Of a DNA stretch of 64,000 nt, positions 1 through 12,742 are shown piece by piece. Below the pieces are notes generated by a model. That model did no database searches, was not told where the DNA came from, and worked only from the letters and a program-made list of their open reading frames with translations. This stretch comes from Burkholderia seminalis DSM 23518 (lineage in GTDB: Bacteria; Pseudomonadota; Gammaproteobacteria; Burkholderiales; Burkholderiaceae), in assembly GCF_902832885.1 (NCBI RefSeq), contig NZ_CADFDK010000011.1:1-64000 (forward strand), given 5' to 3'. Position 1 is the first letter of the stretch, and the number at the start of each line of letters is the position of its first letter. The translations under genes and the position numbers were made by a program.

Positions 1-92
1 CTCCGATCGCGATGGAAGAAGGTCTGCGCTTCGCAATCCGCGAAGGCGGCCGTACGGTCGGCGCCGGCGTCGTCGCCAAGATCATCGAGTAA
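1..92 (+). CDS. tuf: Elongation factor Tu, 3' end only (copy 1)
   Basis: The window opens inside a tuf gene. Codons in phase from base 3 read P-I-A-M-E-E-G and end in K-I-I-E-stop at 90-92, which is the C-terminal beta-barrel (domain 3) end of EF-Tu. EF-Tu is the GTPase that carries aminoacyl-tRNA to the ribosome. All 92 bases are identical to the last 92 bases of the complete tuf at 18110-19300, and similarity stops right after the stop codon. Placement before tRNA-Trp, secE and nusG matches the tufB position of other proteobacteria. The rest of the gene lies upstream of the window. Confidence 0.97.
   Translation, partial: PIAMEEGLRFAIREGGRTVGAGVVAKIIE
1..92 (+). repeat. Duplicated tuf 3' end (partner 19209-19300)
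   Basis: Bases 1-92 are identical to 19209-19300. The flanks diverge at once after the stop codon (gccagttatt versus catcgacgat). This is the visible end of a long direct repeat made by the two tuf genes. A pair this close could recombine or undergo gene conversion. Confidence 0.95.
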
Positions 93-119
93 GCCAGTTA
101 TTCGTTGATCGACAGTTTT

Positions 120-141
120 GGGGCTGGCAACAGCCGGCCCC
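120..141 (+). other. Hairpin between tuf and tRNA-Trp
   Basis: Bases 120-128 (GGGGCTGGC) pair with 133-141 (GCCGGCCCC) around an AACA loop, with one G-T wobble. No T tract follows, so it is not a classical terminator. It lies 10 nt before the mature tRNA 5' end and could mark a processing point of a tuf-trpT-secE-nusG transcript. Confidence 0.45.
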
Positions 142-151
142 AACATGGTTT

Positions 152-227
152 AGGGGTATAGCTCAACTGGCAGAGCGTCGGTCTCCAAAACCGAAGGTTG
201 GGGGTTCGATTCCCTCTGCCCCTGCCA
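152..227 (+). tRNA. trpT: tRNA-Trp (anticodon CCA)
   Basis: A 76-nt cloverleaf can be folded by eye. The acceptor stem is 152-158 with 217-223 and contains one G-T pair. The D arm carries AGCTCAACTGGCAGAGC. The anticodon stem is 178-182 with 190-194, holding loop CTCCAAA with anticodon CCA at 185-187. The T loop is GTTCGAT, and the 3' CCA (225-227) is encoded. It reads UGG codons. It lies between tuf and secE and is probably processed from a shared transcript. Confidence 0.97.
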
Positions 228-269
228 AAAATAGCCACGTGTCCTACGTGGCATTTGTTTTAAGGTGTT

Positions 270-650
270 ATGGCGAATCCATCCGTCGAAACTGTAAATA
301 CCTCCGGCGATAAGCTGATGCTGGCCCTGGGTGTATTGCTGGTGTTGGCCGGATTCGTGGGCTTCTTCTGGCTGGCCAATCAGCAGTGGTATGTCCGCGG
401 TGCCGCGTTGGCGGTAGGGATCATCGCCGGTGTGGCCGTCGGGCTGATGTCGGCCCCTGGCAAGAGCCTCATCGCTTTTGCCAAGGATTCGTACAAGGAA
501 GTCCGGAAGGTCGTTTGGCCCACCCGCAAGGAAGCAACGCAAACCACGCTCGTCGTGTTCGGTTTCGTGCTCGTGATGGCGATTTTCCTCTGGTTGAGTG
601 ACAAATCGATCGAATGGGTGATTTTCTCGGCGATTCTGGGTTGGAAATGA
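270..650 (+). CDS. secE: Preprotein translocase subunit SecE
   Basis: This is the small integral-membrane subunit that clamps the two halves of SecY in the SecYEG export channel. The 126 residues match the three-helix form seen in E. coli (127 aa). Hydrophobic segments lie at about 15-35 and 46-63, then the conserved amphipathic stretch [19 protein letters not shown] (about 70-88), then a third membrane helix. The stop TGA is separated from the nusG ATG by one base, the usual secE-nusG coupling. The ATG at 270 follows an AAGG-type ribosome site. Confidence 0.97.
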   Translation: MANPSVETVNTSGDKLMLALGVLLVLAGFVGFFWLANQQWYVRGAALAVGIIAGVAVGLMSAPGKSLIAFAKDSYKEVRKVVWPTRKEATQTTLVVFGFVLVMAIFLWLSDKSIEWVIFSAILGWK

Positions 651-651
651 T

Positions 652-1209
652 ATGAGCGATACTCCGGCATCCCCGAGCGGAAAACGTTGGTACGTCGTGC
701 ACGCCTACTCCGGTATGGAGAAGAGCGTGCAACGTGCGCTTCAGGAGCGCATCGAACGTGCTGGCATGCAGGACAAATTCGGTCAGATCCTGGTCCCGAC
801 CGAAGAAGTGGTTGAAGTCAAGGGCGGTCACAAGGCGGTGACCGAGCGTCGTTTCTTCCCCGGCTACGTGCTGGTGGAAATGGAGATGACGGACGAAACG
901 TGGCACCTCGTGAAGAACACCGCGAAGGTCACCGGCTTCGTCGGCGGTGCGCGTAACCGCCCGACCCCGATTTCCCCGAAGGAAGTCGAGAAGATCATGT
1001 CGCAGATGCAGGAAGGCGTCGAGAAGCCGCGCCCGAAGACCCTGTTCGAAGTCGGCGAGATGGTGCGTGTCAAGGAAGGCCCGTTCACGGACTTCAACGG
1101 CACCGTCGAAGAAGTCAACTACGAAAAATCGCGCGTGCGTGTGTCGGTCACCATCTTTGGTCGATCCACCCCGGTCGAACTCGAATTCGGCCAGGTCGAA
1201 AAAGTTTGA
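652..1209 (+). CDS. nusG: Transcription elongation/antitermination factor NusG
   Basis: NusG binds the RNA polymerase clamp, suppresses pausing, and links RNA polymerase to Rho or to ribosomal S10. The 185 residues show the N-terminal NGN domain ([15 protein letters not shown] near residue 12, [10 protein letters not shown] near 67-76) and a C-terminal KOW domain ([18 protein letters not shown] near 130-147). The N-terminus has a short polar extension ([10 protein letters not shown]) relative to E. coli. It follows secE by 1 nt. S10 (rpsJ), its NusE partner, is also encoded in this window. Confidence 0.98.
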   Translation: MSDTPASPSGKRWYVVHAYSGMEKSVQRALQERIERAGMQDKFGQILVPTEEVVEVKGGHKAVTERRFFPGYVLVEMEMTDETWHLVKNTAKVTGFVGGARNRPTPISPKEVEKIMSQMQEGVEKPRPKTLFEVGEMVRVKEGPFTDFNGTVEEVNYEKSRVRVSVTIFGRSTPVELEFGQVEKV

Positions 1210-1350
1210 TCCCGATTCGGTGGGCAGCCTCGGCTGCCCACCTTCGCGCTTACGGCCCGCGTCATGGCCGTTGAGGAGCGTCAGTAGCCAGCGGCGAACG
1301 CGCGTTATTACTCACCGAACGCCCTTTCGGCGTTCCAATGAGGTTCACAA
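1210..1350 (+). promoter_or_regulatory. nusG-rplK intergenic leader with two hairpins
   Basis: This 141-nt leader of the L11-L1 operon holds a perfect 11-bp hairpin at 1219-1242 (GGTGGGCAGCC, TC, GGCTGCCCACC), 9 nt after the nusG stop and without a T tract. A second 7-bp hairpin lies at 1317-1335 (GAACGCC, CTTTC, GGCGTTC), just before the rplK ribosome site. In E. coli, L1 represses this operon by binding the mRNA leader. The second hairpin is in the right place for that, but I cannot show L1 binding from sequence alone. Confidence 0.5.
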
Positions 1351-1782
1351 ATGGCAAAGAAGATTATCGGCTTTATCAAGCTGCAGATCCCTGCAGGTAA
1401 AGCCAACCCGTCGCCGCCGGTCGGTCCGGCACTGGGCCAGCGCGGCCTGAACATCATGGAGTTCTGCAAGGCGTTCAACGCGCAGACTCAAGGCATGGAG
1501 CCGGGTCTGCCGGTGCCGGTGGTCATCACGGCATTCGCTGACAAGAGCTTCACGTTCGTGATGAAGACGCCGCCGGCAACCGTCCTGATCAAGAAGGCGG
1601 CGAAGGTGGACAAGGGCTCGAGCAAGCCGCACACCGACAAGGTCGGTTCGATCACGCGCGCTCAAGCCGAAGAAATCGCGAAGACCAAGATGCCGGACCT
1701 TACGGCAGCTGATCTGGACGCAGCCGTTCGCACCATCGCTGGTAGCGCACGCTCGATGGGCATCACTGTGGAGGGCGTGTAA
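1351..1782 (+). CDS. rplK: 50S ribosomal protein L11
   Basis: L11 binds the GTPase-associated centre of 23S rRNA and forms the base of the L7/L12 stalk. The 143-residue length is standard. The N-terminal domain carries the proline-rich hinge ([20 protein letters not shown], about 13-32). The C-terminal RNA-binding domain includes the conserved GSARSMGI end. Its stop abuts the rplA ATG with no spacer (TAAATG), as in the rplK-rplA bicistron of most bacteria. Confidence 0.98.
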   Translation: MAKKIIGFIKLQIPAGKANPSPPVGPALGQRGLNIMEFCKAFNAQTQGMEPGLPVPVVITAFADKSFTFVMKTPPATVLIKKAAKVDKGSSKPHTDKVGSITRAQAEEIAKTKMPDLTAADLDAAVRTIAGSARSMGITVEGV

Positions 1783-2481
1783 ATGGCTAAGATCTCCAAG
1801 CGCCGTCAGGCATTTGCCGCCAAGGTTGATCGTCAGAAGCTGTACGCGATCGAAGACGCACTGAGCCTCGTGAAGGAATGCGCGAGCGCGAAGTTCGACG
1901 AGTCGATCGACGTCGCAGTCCAGCTCGGCATCGATGCAAAGAAGTCGGACCAGGTCGTTCGTGGTTCGGTCGTTCTGCCGGCCGGTACGGGCAAGTCGGT
2001 TCGCGTTGCCGTGTTCGCGCAAGGCGAAAAGGCCGAGCAGGCACGTGCAGCAGGCGCGGAAATCGTCGGTATGGAAGACCTGGCTGAGCAGATCAAGGCT
2101 GGCCAGATGGACTTCGACATCGTGATCGCTTCGCCGGACACGATGCGTATCGTCGGTACGCTGGGCCAGATCCTCGGCCCGCGCGGCCTGATGCCGAACC
2201 CGAAGGTCGGTACGGTCACGCCGGACGTCGCAACCGCCGTCAAGAACGCGAAGGCTGGTCAGGTGCAATTCCGTGTCGACAAGGCCGGTATCATCCACGC
2301 GACCATCGGCCGTGCATCGTTCGAGCCGACCGCACTGCGTTCGAACCTGTCGGCGCTGATCGAAGCGCTGCAGAAGGCCAAGCCGGCAACGAGCAAGGGC
2401 GTGTACCTGCGCAAGATCGCACTGTCGAGCACGATGGGCGTCGGCGTGCGTGTCGACCAGGCTACGCTGGCAGCACAGTAA
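1783..2481 (+). CDS. rplA: 50S ribosomal protein L1
   Basis: L1 forms the mobile L1 stalk that moves deacylated tRNA out of the E site, and in known systems it represses its own operon. The 232 residues are near the family norm. Domain I and domain II are both present, including the signature [16 protein letters not shown] (about residues 128-143). The gene starts directly after the rplK stop. A strong hairpin at 2493-2516 follows it. Confidence 0.98.
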   Translation: MAKISKRRQAFAAKVDRQKLYAIEDALSLVKECASAKFDESIDVAVQLGIDAKKSDQVVRGSVVLPAGTGKSVRVAVFAQGEKAEQARAAGAEIVGMEDLAEQIKAGQMDFDIVIASPDTMRIVGTLGQILGPRGLMPNPKVGTVTPDVATAVKNAKAGQVQFRVDKAGIIHATIGRASFEPTALRSNLSALIEALQKAKPATSKGVYLRKIALSSTMGVGVRVDQATLAAQ

Positions 2482-2789
2482 GCAAGTATTCGGGCCGCTT
2501 CGTTCGCGAAGCGGCCTACATGGGCTTTGGGCGGTTGCTCGTGCAGCAAGGCGAGCAACCGGTTATCAAAGACCGTTGGTGGGGCGCAGCAGTCAGGTGA
2601 TCCCTTAATTCAAGCCAACGCAGATGGCGAACCCGAAAAAGTTTTGCAGTGGTGAAGCCGCAGGCCGTGAAGCGATTCGCGGCGTGAGGTGGAAATACTC
2701 CTAACGAGGTCGGACGCCGTTGTTGAACGAGGTACGTGAGGTTTCGGCCATACCGGCCGCGCCGAACGTATCGTTTCTGGAGGCTAACC
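2482..2789 (+). promoter_or_regulatory. rplA-rplJ intergenic leader (L10 leader region)
   Basis: There is no gene in this 308-nt stretch. It starts with a perfect 10-bp stem at 2493-2516 (GGCCGCTTCG, TTCG loop, CGAAGCGGCC) that lacks a T tract, so it looks like a processing or RNA-stability hairpin. The remaining ~270 nt precede rplJ, where the known L10(L12)4-binding leader represses rplJL translation in E. coli and many other bacteria. I see a likely leader by position and length, but I did not prove the L10 fold. GGAGG at 2779-2783 serves the rplJ GTG. Confidence 0.5.
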
Positions 2790-3287
2790 GTGCCGCTTAA
2801 TAGAGAAGACAAGCAAGCCGTCGTCGCTGAGGTTTCCGCGCAAGTCGCGAAGGCCCAGACCGTTGTGCTGGCTGAGTATCGTGGAATTGCGGTTGGCGAT
2901 CTGACCAAGCTGCGCGCGCAAGCGCGTGAGCAGAAGGTTTACCTGCGCGTGTTGAAGAACACGCTGGCGCGTCGCGCTGTTGAAGGTACGCCGTTTGCTC
3001 CGCTGGCAGAGCAGATGACTGGTCCGTTGATCTACGGCATCTCGGAAGATGCAATTGCTGCTGCTAAGGTCGTCAACGACTTCAGCAAGGGCAATGACAA
3101 GTTGGTCATCAAGGCTGGTTCGTTCGATGGCAAGGTGATGGACAAGGCTGGCGTGCAAGCGCTGGCAAGCATCCCGAGCCGCGAAGAACTGCTCTCGAAG
3201 CTGCTGTTCGTTATGCAATCGCCTGTTTCGGGCTTCGCGCGTGCTCTGGCAGCGCTGGCCGAGAAGAAGCAAGCGGAAGCTGCATAA
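2790..3287 (+). CDS. rplJ: 50S ribosomal protein L10
   Basis: L10 anchors the L7/L12 dimers to the ribosomal stalk and is the autorepressor of rplJL. I start it at the GTG at 2790 ([12 protein letters not shown]), which follows TGGAGG with good spacing. An in-frame upstream start at 2736 would add 18 residues that do not look like L10. The 165-residue product has the globular N-terminal rRNA-binding domain ([27 protein letters not shown]) and the C-terminal helix rich in alanine that binds L7/L12 ([12 protein letters not shown]). Confidence 0.96.
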   Translation: MPLNREDKQAVVAEVSAQVAKAQTVVLAEYRGIAVGDLTKLRAQAREQKVYLRVLKNTLARRAVEGTPFAPLAEQMTGPLIYGISEDAIAAAKVVNDFSKGNDKLVIKAGSFDGKVMDKAGVQALASIPSREELLSKLLFVMQSPVSGFARALAALAEKKQAEAA

Positions 3288-3350
3288 GCGAGCGTGCATC
3301 AGCGTTACTGATCGCTGGCTGTATCCGAATTCAATTTAGGAGTATTTCAA

Positions 3351-3725
3351 ATGGCAATCGCAAAAGAAGACATCCTGGCAGCAGTCGAAGGGATGACCGT
3401 TCTGGAACTGAACGAACTGGTCAAGGCGTTCGAAGAGAAGTTTGGCGTGTCGGCAGCTGCAGTGGCAGTCGCTGGCCCGGCAGGCGGCGGCGCTGCTGCT
3501 GCTGCAGAAGAGAAGACCGAATTCACGGTCGTCCTGGCTGAAGCCGGCGCCAACAAGGTTTCGGTCATCAAGGCCGTTCGCGAACTGACGGGCCTGGGCC
3601 TGAAGGAAGCGAAGGACCTGGTTGACGGTGCACCGAAGCCCGTCAAGGAAGGCGTCGACAAGGCTGCTGCTGAAGAAGCCAAGAAGAAGCTGGAAGAAGC
3701 TGGCGCGAAGGTCGAAGTCAAGTAA
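3351..3725 (+). CDS. rplL: 50S ribosomal protein L7/L12
   Basis: This is the multi-copy stalk protein that recruits and activates translation GTPases. The 124 residues comprise an N-terminal dimerisation helix pair, a flexible hinge rich in Ala/Gly ([14 protein letters not shown], about 43-56), and the C-terminal domain with [20 protein letters not shown], the surface that contacts EF-Tu and EF-G. AGGAG at 3340-3344 gives a strong ribosome site, which fits its need for excess synthesis. A terminator-like hairpin follows within 21 nt. Confidence 0.98.
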   Translation: MAIAKEDILAAVEGMTVLELNELVKAFEEKFGVSAAAVAVAGPAGGGAAAAAEEKTEFTVVLAEAGANKVSVIKAVRELTGLGLKEAKDLVDGAPKPVKEGVDKAAAEEAKKKLEEAGAKVEVK

Positions 3726-4106
3726 GTTTCGACGCGCTGTGCGAAGGCTGGCGGTATTTTCACCGCCGGCCTTTTTGTGCTTTGTGGGGACGTTATTCTG
3801 GCACTCATTCGGGAGCCCGAATAATCGGCCCCAGAAGCCAAAGAAAACCGCCTGATCGTTGTGAAAGATCACGCACGATTGGCGGTTCTCTTTGTCTTCT
3901 GAAGCGACTGCAGAAGGCAAGTTTGGTCGGGTAGCGGGCAACACAGGCATCCGCTGCCGTCAGCCAGCGGTTGGTAGCGGCCAACCACCAAGCTTCTCGG
4001 CTCGTTCAAGCCGTCGAACGGCCATCGGGTCTCAGTCGGTGAACACTCGGGTTTGAAACGTCCAGGTATTCCGCCTCGATAGCACCCGCCGTGATTCGGA
4101 GATCGT
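3726..4106 (+). promoter_or_regulatory. rplL-rpoB intergenic region (381 nt, no gene)
   Basis: No protein or RNA gene is visible. The stretch holds the intrinsic-terminator-like attenuator at 3746-3776. A second, longer hairpin spans 3846-3887 (outer stem 3846-3852 with 3881-3887, middle ATCGT with ACGAT, tip GTGA with TCAC) and is followed by ctctttgtctt. In E. coli this spacer contains an attenuator and an RNase III site that lower rpoBC expression relative to rplJL. Two hairpins in series here suggest the same purpose. I see no confident sigma70 promoter. Confidence 0.6.
3746..3776 (+). terminator. Attenuator/terminator after rplL
   Basis: GGCTGGCGGT (3746-3755) pairs with ACCGCCGGCC (3762-3771), with one T-G wobble and a 6-nt loop, then TTTTT (3772-3776). 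It lies between rplL and rpoB, so it must be partial for rpoBC to be expressed from upstream promoters. Confidence 0.8.
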
Positions 4107-8213
<4,107 letters not shown>

Positions 8214-8234
8214 TCGGACTACGGAGAGAAAGCA

Positions 8235-11200
8235 ATGAAAGCTCTGCTCGATCTATTCAAGCAAGTCCAACAGGAAGAAGTTTTCGACGCGATCAAGATC
8301 GGTCTGGCCTCGCCGGACAAGATCCGTTCGTGGTCGTTCGGCGAAGTGAAGAAGCCGGAGACCATCAACTACCGTACGTTCAAGCCGGAACGCGATGGTC
8401 TCTTCTGCGCGAAGATCTTCGGGCCGATCAAGGACTACGAGTGCCTGTGCGGCAAGTACAAGCGTCTGAAGCACCGCGGCGTGATCTGCGAGAAGTGCGG
8501 CGTCGAAGTGACGCTGGCGAAGGTGCGTCGCGAACGGATGGGCCACATCGAACTGGCCTCGCCGGTCGCGCACATCTGGTTCCTGAAGTCGCTGCCGTCG
8601 CGTCTGGGCATGGTGCTCGACATGACGCTGCGCGACATCGAACGCGTGCTGTACTTCGAAGCCTATGTGGTGATCGAACCGGGCATGACGCCGCTGAAGG
8701 CGCGGCAGATCATGACCGAAGAGGATTACTACAACAAGGTCGAGGAATACGGCGACGAATTCCGTGCCGAGATGGGCGCGGAAGGCGTGCGTGAACTGCT
8801 GCGCGCGATCAACATCGACGAGCAGGTCGAGACGCTGCGCACCGAGCTGAAGAACACCGGCTCGGAAGCGAAGATCAAGAAGTACGCGAAGCGCCTGAAG
8901 GTCCTCGAGGCATTCCAGCGCTCGGGCATCAAGCCCGAGTGGATGATCCTCGAAGTGCTGCCGGTGCTGCCGCCGGAACTGCGTCCGCTCGTGCCGCTGG
9001 ACGGCGGCCGCTTCGCGACGTCGGACCTGAACGACCTGTATCGCCGCGTGATCAACCGTAACAACCGGTTGAAGCGTCTGCTTGAGCTGAAGGCGCCTGA
9101 AATCATCGTCCGCAACGAAAAGCGGATGCTGCAGGAAGCCGTCGACTCGCTGCTCGACAACGGCCGTCGCGGCAAGGCGATGACGGGCGCGAACAAGCGT
9201 CCGCTGAAGTCGCTCGCCGACATGATCAAGGGCAAGGGCGGTCGTTTCCGTCAGAACCTGCTGGGCAAGCGCGTCGACTACTCGGGCCGTTCGGTCATCG
9301 TGGTCGGCCCGACGCTGAAGCTGCACCAGTGCGGTCTGCCGAAGCTGATGGCGCTCGAGCTGTTCAAGCCGTTCATCTTCAACAAGCTGGAAGTGATGGG
9401 CGTCGCGACGACCATCAAGGCTGCGAAGAAGGAAGTCGAGAACCAGACGCCGGTGGTGTGGGACATCCTCGAAGAGGTGATCCGCGAGCACCCGGTGATG
9501 CTGAACCGTGCGCCGACGCTGCACCGTCTCGGTATCCAGGCGTTCGAGCCGGTGCTGATCGAAGGCAAGGCAATCCAGCTGCACCCGCTCGTTTGCGCGG
9601 CGTTCAACGCCGACTTCGACGGTGACCAGATGGCCGTTCACGTGCCGCTGTCGCTCGAAGCGCAGATGGAAGCGCGTACGCTGATGCTGGCGTCGAACAA
9701 CGTGCTGTTCCCGGCCAACGGCGATCCGTCGATCGTGCCGTCGCAGGATATCGTGCTGGGTCTGTACTACGCGACCCGCGAAGCCGTCAACGCGAAGGGC
9801 GAAGGCCTGTCGTTCACGGGCGTGTCGGAAGTGATCCGCGCGTACGAGAACAAGGAAGTCGAGCTGGCCTCGCGCGTCAACGTGCGGATCACCGAAATGG
9901 TCCGCAACGAGGACACGTCGGAAGGCGCGCCGGAATTCGTGCCGAAGATCTCGCTGTACGCGACGACCGTCGGCCGCGCGATCCTGTCGGAGATCCTGCC
10001 GCACGGCCTGCCGTTCTCGGTGCTGAACAAGCCGCTGAAGAAGAAGGAAATCTCGCGCCTGATCAACACGGCGTTCCGCAAGTGCGGTCTGCGCGCGACG
10101 GTGGTGTTCGCCGACCAGCTGATGCAGTCGGGTTTCCGTCTCGCGACGCGTGCCGGCATTTCGATCTGCGTGGACGACATGCTCGTGCCGCCGCAGAAGG
10201 AAACGATCGTCGGCGACGCCGCGAAGAAGGTGAAGGAGTACGACCGCCAGTACATGTCCGGTCTCGTCACCGCGCAGGAACGCTACAACAACGTGGTCGA
10301 CATCTGGTCGGCAACGTCGGAAGCGGTCGGCAAGGCGATGATGGAGCAGCTGTCGACGGAGCCGGTGACGGACCGCGACGGCAAGGAAACGCGCCAGGAG
10401 TCGTTCAACTCGATCTACATGATGGCCGACTCGGGCGCCCGGGGTTCGGCGGTTCAGATTCGTCAGCTGGCCGGTATGCGCGGCCTGATGGCGAAGCCGG
10501 ACGGCTCGATTATCGAGACGCCGATTACCGCGAACTTCCGCGAAGGTCTGAACGTGTTGCAGTACTTCATCTCGACCCACGGTGCACGTAAGGGTCTGGC
10601 TGATACGGCACTGAAGACCGCGAACTCGGGTTACCTGACGCGTCGTCTCGTCGACGTCACGCAGGATCTGGTCGTGGTGGAAGACGATTGCGGCACGTCG
10701 AACGGCGTCGCGATGAAGGCGCTGGTCGAAGGCGGTGAAGTCGTCGAAGCGCTGCGCGACCGTATCCTCGGCCGCGTCGCGGTCGCGGACGTCGTGAACC
10801 CGGAAACGCAGGAAACGGTGTACGAATCGGGCACGCTGCTCGACGAAACGGCGGTCGAGGAAATCGAACGCCTCGGCATCGACGAAGTGCGCGTGCGCAC
10901 GCCGCTGACCTGCGAAACGCGCTACGGCCTGTGCGCGGCCTGCTACGGCCGTGACCTCGGCCGCGGCTCGCTCGTGAACGTCGGCGAAGCAGTCGGCGTG
11001 ATCGCCGCACAGTCGATCGGTGAGCCGGGCACGCAGCTGACGATGCGTACCTTCCACATCGGTGGTGCGGCATCGCGTGCGGCAGTGGCTTCGTCGGTCG
11101 AAGCGAAGAGCAACGGTATCGTGCGCTTCACGGCGACGATGCGCTACGTCACGAACGCGAAGGGCGAGCAGATCGTCATTTCCCGCTCGGGCGAAGCGAT

Positions 11201-12476
11201 GATCACCGACGACTTCGGTCGCGAGCGCGAGCGTCACAAAGTGCCGTACGGCGCGACGCTGCTGCAGCTCGACGGCGCGACGATCAAGGCCGGCACGCAG
11301 CTCGCCACGTGGGATCCGCTGACGCGTCCGATCATCACCGAGTACGGTGGTACGGTGAAGTTCGAGAACGTCGAGGAAGGCGTGACCGTCGCGAAGCAGA
11401 TCGACGACGTGACCGGCCTGTCGACGCTGGTCGTGATCGACGTGAAGCGTCGCGGTTCGCAGGCTTCGAAGAGCGTGCGTCCGCAGGTGAAGCTGCTCGA
11501 CGCGAACGGCGACGAAGTGAAGATTCCGGGCACGGAGCACGCGGTGCAGATCGGCTTCCAGGTCGGCGCACTGATCACCGTGAAGGACGGCCAGCAGGTG
11601 CAGGTCGGTGAAGTGCTCGCACGTATCCCGACCGAAGCGCAGAAGACGCGTGACATTACCGGCGGTCTGCCGCGGGTGGCGGAACTGTTCGAAGCGCGTT
11701 CGCCGAAGGATGCCGGCATTCTCGCGGAAGTCACGGGTACGACGTCGTTCGGCAAGGACACGAAGGGCAAGCAGCGTCTCGTCATCACGGATCTCGAGGG
11801 CAACCAGCACGAGTTCCTGATCGCGAAGGAAAAGCAGGTTCTGGTTCACGATGCCCAGGTCGTCAACAAGGGCGAAATGATCGTGGACGGTCCGGCCGAT
11901 CCGCACGACATCCTGCGTCTGCAGGGTATCGAGGCGCTGTCGCGCTACATCGTCGACGAAGTGCAGGACGTGTATCGTCTGCAGGGCGTGAAGATCAACG
12001 ACAAGCACATCGAGGTGATCGTTCGCCAGATGCTGCGTCGTGTGCAGATCACCGACAACGGCGATACGCGCTTCATCCCGGGCGAACAGGTCGAGCGTTC
12101 CGACATGCTGGACGAGAACGATCGCATGATCGCCGAGGGCAAGCGCCCGGCTTCGTACGACAACGTGCTGCTCGGTATCACGAAGGCATCGCTGTCGACC
12201 GACTCGTTCATCTCTGCGGCATCGTTCCAGGAAACGACCCGCGTGCTGACCGAAGCGGCGATCATGGGCAAGCGCGACGATCTGCGCGGCCTGAAGGAAA
12301 ACGTGATCGTCGGCCGTCTGATTCCGGCCGGTACGGGTCTCGCGTTCCACAAGGCACGCAAGGCGAAGGAATCGTCGGATCGCGAGCGTTTCGACCAGAT
12401 CGCAGCGGAAGAGGCATTCGACTTCGGCACGCCGAGCGCGCCGGCGGAAGAGCCGCAACACCCGGCAGCCGAGTAA
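8235..12476 (+). CDS. rpoC: DNA-directed RNA polymerase subunit beta'
   Basis: This is the catalytic beta' subunit. At 1413 residues it is close to the E. coli length. The N-terminal zinc ribbon is [19 protein letters not shown] (about 70-88). The Mg2+-binding active-site motif NADFDGD is at 458-464. The bridge-helix/trigger-loop region and a second zinc cluster ([13 protein letters not shown], about 894-906) follow. The C-terminus has a short acidic, proline-rich tail. AGAGAAAG precedes the ATG, and a strong intrinsic terminator follows 39 nt after the stop. Confidence 0.99.
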   Translation: MKALLDLFKQVQQEEVFDAIKIGLASPDKIRSWSFGEVKKPETINYRTFKPERDGLFCAKIFGPIKDYECLCGKYKRLKHRGVICEKCGVEVTLAKVRRERMGHIELASPVAHIWFLKSLPSRLGMVLDMTLRDIERVLYFEAYVVIEPGMTPLKARQIMTEEDYYNKVEEYGDEFRAEMGAEGVRELLRAINIDEQVETLRTELKNTGSEAKIKKYAKRLKVLEAFQRSGIKPEWMILEVLPVLPPELRPLVPLDGGRFATSDLNDLYRRVINRNNRLKRLLELKAPEIIVRNEKRMLQEAVDSLLDNGRRGKAMTGANKRPLKSLADMIKGKGGRFRQNLLGKRVDYSGRSVIVVGPTLKLHQCGLPKLMALELFKPFIFNKLEVMGVATTIKAAKKEVENQTPVVWDILEEVIREHPVMLNRAPTLHRLGIQAFEPVLIEGKAIQLHPLVCAAFNADFDGDQMAVHVPLSLEAQMEARTLMLASNNVLFPANGDPSIVPSQDIVLGLYYATREAVNAKGEGLSFTGVSEVIRAYENKEVELASRVNVRITEMVRNEDTSEGAPEFVPKISLYATTVGRAILSEILPHGLPFSVLNKPLKKKEISRLINTAFRKCGLRATVVFADQLMQSGFRLATRAGISICVDDMLVPPQKETIVGDAAKKVKEYDRQYMSGLVTAQERYNNVVDIWSATSEAVGKAMMEQLSTEPVTDRDGKETRQESFNSIYMMADSGARGSAVQIRQLAGMRGLMAKPDGSIIETPITANFREGLNVLQYFISTHGARKGLADTALKTANSGYLTRRLVDVTQDLVVVEDDCGTSNGVAMKALVEGGEVVEALRDRILGRVAVADVVNPETQETVYESGTLLDETAVEEIERLGIDEVRVRTPLTCETRYGLCAACYGRDLGRGSLVNVGEAVGVIAAQSIGEPGTQLTMRTFHIGGAASRAAVASSVEAKSNGIVRFTATMRYVTNAKGEQIVISRSGEAMITDDFGRERERHKVPYGATLLQLDGATIKAGTQLATWDPLTRPIITEYGGTVKFENVEEGVTVAKQIDDVTGLSTLVVIDVKRRGSQASKSVRPQVKLLDANGDEVKIPGTEHAVQIGFQVGALITVKDGQQVQVGEVLARIPTEAQKTRDITGGLPRVAELFEARSPKDAGILAEVTGTTSFGKDTKGKQRLVITDLEGNQHEFLIAKEKQVLVHDAQVVNKGEMIVDGPADPHDILRLQGIEALSRYIVDEVQDVYRLQGVKINDKHIEVIVRQMLRRVQITDNGDTRFIPGEQVERSDMLDENDRMIAEGKRPASYDNVLLGITKASLSTDSFISAASFQETTRVLTEAAIMGKRDDLRGLKENVIVGRLIPAGTGLAFHKARKAKESSDRERFDQIAAEEAFDFGTPSAPAEEPQHPAAE

Positions 12477-12515
12477 GTGCGGGCGGCGCAAGCCGCCTCA
12501 CCTCGCTGTCACCGA

Positions 12516-12546
12516 AACCGTCCGGTTCCGCCGGGCGGTTTTTTTT
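12516..12546 (+). terminator. Intrinsic terminator of rpoBC
   Basis: AACCGTCCGG (12516-12525) pairs with CCGGGCGGTT (12531-12540) around a 5-nt loop with one T-G wobble. With the paired 3' TT, this gives an uninterrupted run of eight T (12539-12546). It closes the secE-to-rpoC block before recQ. Confidence 0.9.
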
Positions 12547-12742
12547 CATCCGTCGTTCACGTGCATGACGTGCCTGAGCCGCGCCCGCGCATGCCCGCAA
12601 TCGCCGGCCGCGCGGCCGCGACAGGCCCGCGATGCACGCGAACGGACCCTGACCGAACGGCCAACAACGCTCGATTCGCCACGCGCCGCGCAAGCGGGTT
12701 GTTAAAATCGCGATCATCGTTCAGCCGTCCTTGTTCCCATTC

